Below are positions 59,902-64,000 of a stretch of 64,000 nt of DNA, one piece after another (position 1 is the stretch's first letter; every line of letters starts with the position of its first letter). The translations under genes were made by a program, and so were the position numbers. The DNA is taken from assembly GCF_027186265.1 (NCBI RefSeq), contig NZ_CP114176.1:2480001-2544000 (forward strand). The letters run 5' to 3'. This stretch comes from Lentibacillus daqui (GTDB taxonomy: Bacteria; Bacillota; Bacilli; Bacillales; Amphibacillaceae). Below the pieces are notes generated by a model that saw only the letters and a list, made by a program, of their open reading frames with translations, searched no databases and had not been told where the DNA came from.

Positions 59902-60801
59902 TTATTCTACGCCTTCTGTCCACTCGTCTACCTTATCCTGATTATCTTCCACCCATTTTGCTGCAGCATCTTCCGGATCCTCTCCATTTTGGATATCTAA
60001 CATAACACTTTCAATGTCATCTGTTTCCCACTGGAAGTTATCCAGAATTTTATAAGCATCAGGCATGTCATCTTTCAAGTCTTTACGAACCATCGTTCTA
60101 ATTTCTTCTGCATCACCGAATGAGTTTTTCGGATCATCCAGATATTTCAGGTCATATTTCTGGAACATCCAGTGTGGAGACCAGCCAGTAATAACGATTG
60201 GATCCTTTTTCTTAATTGCTTTACCCAAGGCAGAAGCCATGGCACCACTGGAGGATGTTTCCACTTCCCAGCCATTCAGATTATCGTAATCGTCTACAGC
60301 TTGTTCAGCGTGTTGTACAACGCCGGCACCCGGTTCAATACCGGTGATGGTTTTATCCGCTTCGTCTTTCAAATCTTCAATCGAGTCTACATCCATATAC
60401 TCTGGTACCGTCAAACCAATTTTTGCACCTTCAAGGTTCGTACCTAAGTCTTCTACATCATCTTTATGCTCTTCATATAAATCACCGTGTGTACCTGGCA
60501 ACCATGCAGCAACCATACCGTCAGACTCTCCGGAAGCTACTGATTGCCACATGACAGCATTATCAAGTGGGGTTACCGTCACATCGAATCCTTCATCTTC
60601 CAATACTTTGGCAATCACGTTTGTGGAGGCAACCTCTGTATCCCATTCTACATATGAAAGTTCAATTTTTTTATCTCCTGACGAACCGCTATCTGAATCT
60701 TTATCTGATGAAGCATCATCATCTGAACCGCACCCTGCAGCAACTAATGATAATGATAGTCCGGCTGCTACGCCAAGACGTTTCCAGTTAAGTGTAAACA
60801 T
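59902..60801 (-). CDS. opuAC: OpuAC, glycine betaine-binding lipoprotein
   Basis: A 299-residue substrate-binding lipoprotein (lipobox LVAAGC, then an Asp/Ser-rich linker). The order of halves is IELSYVEWDTEVASTNVIA ... VAAWLPGTHGDL ... PEYMDVDSIEDL, then ITGIEPGAGVVQHAEQ ... ITGWSPHWMFQKYDLKYL ... DKVDEWTEGVE. It captures betaine outside the membrane for OpuAB. AAAGGGGAG precedes the ATG. A hairpin separates it from opuAB. Confidence 0.9.
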   Translation of the reverse strand: MFTLNWKRLGVAAGLSLSLVAAGCGSDDDASSDKDSDSGSSGDKKIELSYVEWDTEVASTNVIAKVLEDEGFDVTVTPLDNAVMWQSVASGESDGMVAAWLPGTHGDLYEEHKDDVEDLGTNLEGAKIGLTVPEYMDVDSIEDLKDEADKTITGIEPGAGVVQHAEQAVDDYDNLNGWEVETSSSGAMASALGKAIKKKDPIVITGWSPHWMFQKYDLKYLDDPKNSFGDAEEIRTMVRKDLKDDMPDAYKILDNFQWETDDIESVMLDIQNGEDPEDAAAKWVEDNQDKVDEWTEGVE

Positions 60802-60851
60802 AACTATGAATCTCCCCTTTTTGTAGTTTTTAATATATGGAAATTCTCACT

Positions 60852-60894
60852 GCAAACGCTCAAAGGCGGTGAACCCCCTTTTGAACGTTTGTGC
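60852..60894 (-). other. Intercistronic hairpin between opuAB and opuAC
   Basis: GCAAACGCTCAAAGG pairs with CCTTTTGAACGTTTGTGC (one bulge). It probably sets the ratio of binding protein to membrane components by stabilising or partly terminating the mRNA. Confidence 0.7.
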
Positions 60895-60919
60895 ATAGTA
60901 AAAAGCTAACCAACCATGT

Positions 60920-61771
60920 TTATTTTTTGGCATTCATACTTTGTGTCAACCGGTCGATAATGATAGCCAGAATAACAATTCCCAATCCGGCAACAAAGCC
61001 TGTTCCGACCGTTGCACGTTGTAATGCCGATAGTACCTCTCGTCCAAGTCCCGGTGCACCAATCATGGATGCAATAACAACCATCGATAGTGCCAGCATG
61101 ACTGTCTGGTTAATTCCTGCCATGATTGTTGTTTTGGCCATTGGCAGTTCAACCTTGAATAATTTTTGTGCACCGGTACTACCAAATGCCTCTGACGCTT
61201 CAACCAGTTCTTTGGAAACCTCACGAATGCCCAGGTTGGTGAAACGAACGGTAGGTGGTGTGGCAAAGATTAATGAGGCAAATACCCCTGGTACCATTCC
61301 GATTCCGAAAAAGGCAACGGCAGGGATTAAATATACAAACGCGGGCATGGTCTGCATAAAGTCCAATATCGGCTTGAGAATAGCCTCAGCAATTTTACTT
61401 TTTGCCATTAAAATACCAAATGGAACGCCAACAATGACTGACAATACACTAGATATCAAGACGAGTGTAAATGTGTCCATTAATTTGTCCCACATTCCCT
61501 GGTTATAAATTAGCCATAATCCAACAATCGAAAAAACAGCCAGCCCCCATTTTTTTCCGGAAACGAAAAAGGCAATCAACGCAATGATGATAATCACAAT
61601 AAGCGCTGGTATTTGACTTAACAAATCGGAAGTTAATTCCATGAAGTCGCCAAATTGCTCTTTAATGGGGTCAAATAGAAATGCAAATACATCCGTTATC
61701 CAATCGGTAAAACTTTCAACCCATTCAGCTATAGGAATCTCTTTCACAAAATCTAATGCATCATCAAGCAT
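60920..61771 (-). CDS. opuAB: OpuAB, betaine ABC transporter permease
   Basis: A 283-residue ProW/OpuAB-type permease. About seven helices follow an amphipathic N-terminus (DWITDVFAFLFDPIKEQF). The ABC coupling loop is EASEAFGSTGAQKLFKVELP. It overlaps opuAA by eight bases; GGAGAGGTG precedes the ATG. Confidence 0.93.
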   Translation of the reverse strand: MLDDALDFVKEIPIAEWVESFTDWITDVFAFLFDPIKEQFGDFMELTSDLLSQIPALIVIIIIALIAFFVSGKKWGLAVFSIVGLWLIYNQGMWDKLMDTFTLVLISSVLSVIVGVPFGILMAKSKIAEAILKPILDFMQTMPAFVYLIPAVAFFGIGMVPGVFASLIFATPPTVRFTNLGIREVSKELVEASEAFGSTGAQKLFKVELPMAKTTIMAGINQTVMLALSMVVIASMIGAPGLGREVLSALQRATVGTGFVAGLGIVILAIIIDRLTQSMNAKK

Positions 61772-62960
61772 TCAAATTCACCTCTCCTTCACCGGCCAAT
61801 GCTGAGATTACCGTACCGCGAATAATAATTCCCAGTAGTTTACCATCTTCCACAACAGCAACCGGAATTGGAGCATCGTAAATGATATTAAAGATGTCGT
61901 TCATGGGTGTATCACTTTCAACCCGCGGTATGTCATTTTTAATAATTTCATTAATATCGCGAACATCATTTTTTCTGGCATCTGAAGCATCTTCTGCCGT
62001 GACATATCCTTTCAAATTGCGATGCCGATCGACAACAAAAATACTTGATAAACCTTCTTCACGCATGCGTTCCAAGGCTACCCGCGGACCATGCTTTTCG
62101 ATGTTGATGGTTTCCGGACGCCGCATAATATGTTGTGCGGTTAACACTTTGGAGCGATCAATATCCTCGACAAATTTTTCCACATAATCGTTGGCTGGAT
62201 GTACCAGAATTTCCTCTGGTGTACCAATCTGGACGATCGATCCATCCTTCATCAGGGCGATTCGATCACCAAGCCGCAATGCCTCATCCAAATCATGTGT
62301 GATGAATATAATGGTTTTCTGCATTTTAGCTTGTAAATCAATGAGTTCGTCCTGCATATCTTTACGGATTAATGGATCAAGTGCGGAAAATGCTTCGTCC
62401 ATCAATAGCACTTCCGGGTCATTGGCAAGTGCCCGTGCAAGTCCAACACGCTGTTGCATACCGCCTGATAGCTGGCCGGGGGTTTGTTCTAAATAGTTCC
62501 CAAGACCAACAAGTTCCAACGCTTCCTTTGCCCGCTTTCTTCGTTCTTCTTTGGGTACCTTTTGGATTTCCAAACCATATTCTGCATTTTCCAGGATGGT
62601 TCGATAAGGAAATAAGGCAAATTGTTGAAATACCATACTTAGTTTTTCCCGGCGTACTTTGCGTAACGAACTTTTGTCCATGACTGCGAGATCCTCGCCA
62701 TCAATATGCACGTTTCCTTTTGTTGGTTCAATTAGACGGTTAATTAATCGAACCAACGTTGATTTCCCACTACCGGATAAACCCATAATTACGAATGTTT
62801 CTCCGGGTTCAACAGAAAAAGAGGCACGGTTAACCCCTACTGTACAGCCAGTTTCCGCTAAAATTTCTGCTTTTGTCTTGCCTTCATTCAAAAGCTTCAG
62901 CGCCGCTTTTCGATTTTTTCCAAATATTTTGGTCAAATCTTTGACTTCAATAACCGGCAT
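61764..62960 (-). CDS. opuAA: OpuAA, betaine ABC transporter ATPase with CBS domains
   Basis: A 398-residue ATPase: Walker A GLSGSGKSTL, signature LSGGMQQRVGLARAL, Walker B VLLMDEAFSALDPL. Two C-terminal CBS domains (about 280-390: TAQHIMRRPETI; DINEIIKNDIPRVES) sense ionic strength and, in OpuA relatives, c-di-AMP. The ATG at 62958-62960 lies six bases after GAGGTG; a GTG three codons up overlaps that site. It is first gene of opuAA-AB-AC-(AC2). Confidence 0.94.
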   Translation of the reverse strand: MPVIEVKDLTKIFGKNRKAALKLLNEGKTKAEILAETGCTVGVNRASFSVEPGETFVIMGLSGSGKSTLVRLINRLIEPTKGNVHIDGEDLAVMDKSSLRKVRREKLSMVFQQFALFPYRTILENAEYGLEIQKVPKEERRKRAKEALELVGLGNYLEQTPGQLSGGMQQRVGLARALANDPEVLLMDEAFSALDPLIRKDMQDELIDLQAKMQKTIIFITHDLDEALRLGDRIALMKDGSIVQIGTPEEILVHPANDYVEKFVEDIDRSKVLTAQHIMRRPETINIEKHGPRVALERMREEGLSSIFVVDRHRNLKGYVTAEDASDARKNDVRDINEIIKNDIPRVESDTPMNDIFNIIYDAPIPVAVVEDGKLLGIIIRGTVISALAGEGEVNLNA

Positions 62961-63246
62961 TCCCTTCACCTCTCTCTAACAATTTTTTATATACCGTATC
63001 AAAATTGATTAAGCCCAATTGTTACAAGGAACAGATCTAAAAAATAACTGATCCGCTTTCCCTTGTATCATTCATTAACATTCCAATGAAGCATGTCATT
63101 CGTCTTGCTACTTTTCTATCAGGTTACATCCATGCATAATTTATTAAACTAGAAAAATCGTTCAACTGATGATTGGGCAGCTGAACAGAAAAATAATAGT
63201 TCAATAATGTTTCATCAGAGATCATTCGGCTTTCAATCACTCTATT
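62961..63246 (-). other. Long 5' leader of the opuA operon
   Basis: If the promoter at 63247-63276 is used, about 280 untranslated bases precede opuAA. It is AT-rich with no recognised riboswitch and only weak hairpins. Confidence 0.4.
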
Positions 63247-63276
63247 ACTATACAATGTTTTAGTTGTACAGTTCAA
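63247..63276 (-). promoter_or_regulatory. Probable opuA promoter
   Basis: On the minus strand TTGAAC (63276-63271), an 18-bp spacer and TATAGT (63252-63247). A half-conserved copy of the palindrome at 63311 overlaps the -35 box. Confidence 0.55.
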
Positions 63277-63328
63277 ACACTAAATACCACTGATTTCAAA
63301 CATATTTTTCGTACAGTTTGAACTGTAC
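63266..63328. promoter_or_regulatory. Operator pair between opuA and the GbsR-type gene
   Basis: GTACAGTTTGAACTGTAC (63311-63328) is a palindrome with 8-bp arms. GTACAGTTCAAAC (63266-63278) repeats it partly, 45 bp away, and covers the opuA -35 box. It is a likely binding site of the divergent GbsR/OpcR-type repressor. Confidence 0.6.
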
Positions 63329-63520
63329 ATATTCTTAATCCAATATGCTTTTAATTACGCCAATTTCCGCTTGTTTTCTATGTAATGACCCATTTTCATT
63401 ATTTCCCTTTTTGTTGTAACCTTTATATATCAGGGTTTGAGGGGTGGATTCAAAGAACTTAGGCAATAAGGCAAATTCAGTTATTGCTGATTTGGAACCA
63501 TTCTCTTTTAGGAGGATATT

Positions 63521-63997
63521 ATGGTTAATCAACAAAAGGAATGGATGATGCAAAAAATAATAAGTGAGTTTGCACCAACTATTGAAATGTTCAATTTATC
63601 TTCATCTGAGGCACGTTTATTTACTTTCTTATATTTGTATGGGGATCCAATGACACTGGATGAAATGAGTGAAGCATTGGGAAAGAGCAAGACTACGATG
63701 AGTACAAGCGTTAGAAGTTTGGTTGATGCAAATCTGGTAACGAGGGTATGGCGAAAAGGAGTTCGAAAAGATTTATATCAGGCAAACGCCCATTTATTTA
63801 AATCGTTTATGCACACATCCATCACAAAATGGATTGACGCAACCAGCAATCAAAGGGAATCACTGGAAGAATTGTTGACGAGCATGAAGGAAGAACAAAA
63901 TAATCAGGGTGTTATATCCCTTCGTGGCCGATTACAGAATATTATTGCATTCCATCATCAAATCGAAGCCGCTTTTCAGAAAATGAAGAATAACTAA
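63521..63997 (+). CDS. GbsR/OpcR-type transcriptional regulator
   Basis: A 158-residue MarR-like protein of the GbsR family: EFAPTIEMFNLSSSEARLF, winged helix MTLDEMSEALGKSKTTMSTS and VRSLVDANLVTRVWRKG, then a helical dimerisation tail. In Bacillus, GbsR and OpcR repress choline/betaine genes and are relieved by choline. It is divergent from opuA and so probably controls it. AGGAGG lies six bases before the ATG. The stop is three bases from the window end. Confidence 0.87.
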   Translation: MVNQQKEWMMQKIISEFAPTIEMFNLSSSEARLFTFLYLYGDPMTLDEMSEALGKSKTTMSTSVRSLVDANLVTRVWRKGVRKDLYQANAHLFKSFMHTSITKWIDATSNQRESLEELLTSMKEEQNNQGVISLRGRLQNIIAFHHQIEAAFQKMKNN

Positions 63998-64000
63998 CGA

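Noticed and set aside
60344..60826. Plus-strand open frame of 160 codons
   Set aside because: Antisense of the N-terminal part of opuAC, with no ribosome site.
62961..63246. Riboswitch in the opuA leader
   Set aside because: No conserved motif of a known class (including c-di-AMP) could be recognised by eye.

Overview
The window looks like the chromosome of a low-to-mid G+C, endospore-forming member of the Bacillaceae (Virgibacillus / Lentibacillus / Oceanobacillus-like). The evidence is strong Shine-Dalgarno sites, frequent GTG/TTG starts, and the gene content: gerPABCDEF, comK, sda, spoIIP, addAB, ecsAB, hemEHY and opuA. Much of 8.8-58.8 kb follows, in rearranged form, the Bacillus subtilis region from hit/ecs through hmoB-pbpF-hemEHY, yhfH-lplJ, comK, yisL-gerP-addBA to yitS-yitW. 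No tRNA, rRNA, CRISPR array or replication origin was seen.

Layout. 0-7 kb: an Fnr with the Bacillus-type C-terminal cysteine cluster, a second Crp/Fnr regulator, and a formate dehydrogenase operon (fdhD - catalytic subunit - DUF1641) beside an oxalate/formate-type carrier. 7.5-8.7 kb: mobB-moaE-moaD, which feed the molybdenum cofactor of that enzyme. 8.8-15.9 kb: a yitW-V-U...T-S block interrupted by an IS1182-family element and a small MITE-like repeat. 16-21.9 kb: a 12-TM histidine-containing membrane protein, a membrane-anchored amylase-like protein that has lost its catalytic residues, yisL, and the six-gene gerP spore-coat permeability operon. 22-31.3 kb: addBA, a TVP38-type membrane protein, and comK with a ComK-box pair. 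31.7-37.1 kb: a graveyard of dead genes. A decayed IS200/IS605-type element has its tnpA split by a 2.7-kb fragment of a prophage lysogeny module, and gene remnants flank it. 37.2-49.9 kb: lplJ, yhfH, pepF, spoIIP, sda, a FPGG-repeat protein, hemEHY, pbpF and hmoB. 50-58.8 kb: a bdbC-thioredoxin pair, a PAP2 phosphatase, a ferritin-like protein, yhaA, an AbrB-type/Doc toxin-antitoxin pair, ecsAB, hit and yhaH. 58.9-64 kb: a glycine betaine importer (opuAA-AB-AC plus a second, circularly permuted AC) with a divergent GbsR/OpcR-type regulator.

Themes. Anaerobic and redox metabolism (Fnr, FDH, Moco), osmoprotection (opuA), heme synthesis and turnover (hemEHY, hmoB) and sporulation/germination dominate.

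The most unusual non-coding signal is a set of three intergenic arrays (49.9, 51.2 and 57.5 kb). In each, a short ATCRRC-type core recurs at exactly two helical turns: 21 bp in two arrays, alternating 21/20 bp in the third, while the sequence between cores varies. Other notable items are a ~155-bp MITE-like repeat with target-site duplications, the tandem circularly permuted OpuAC proteins and the catalytically dead anchored amylase.
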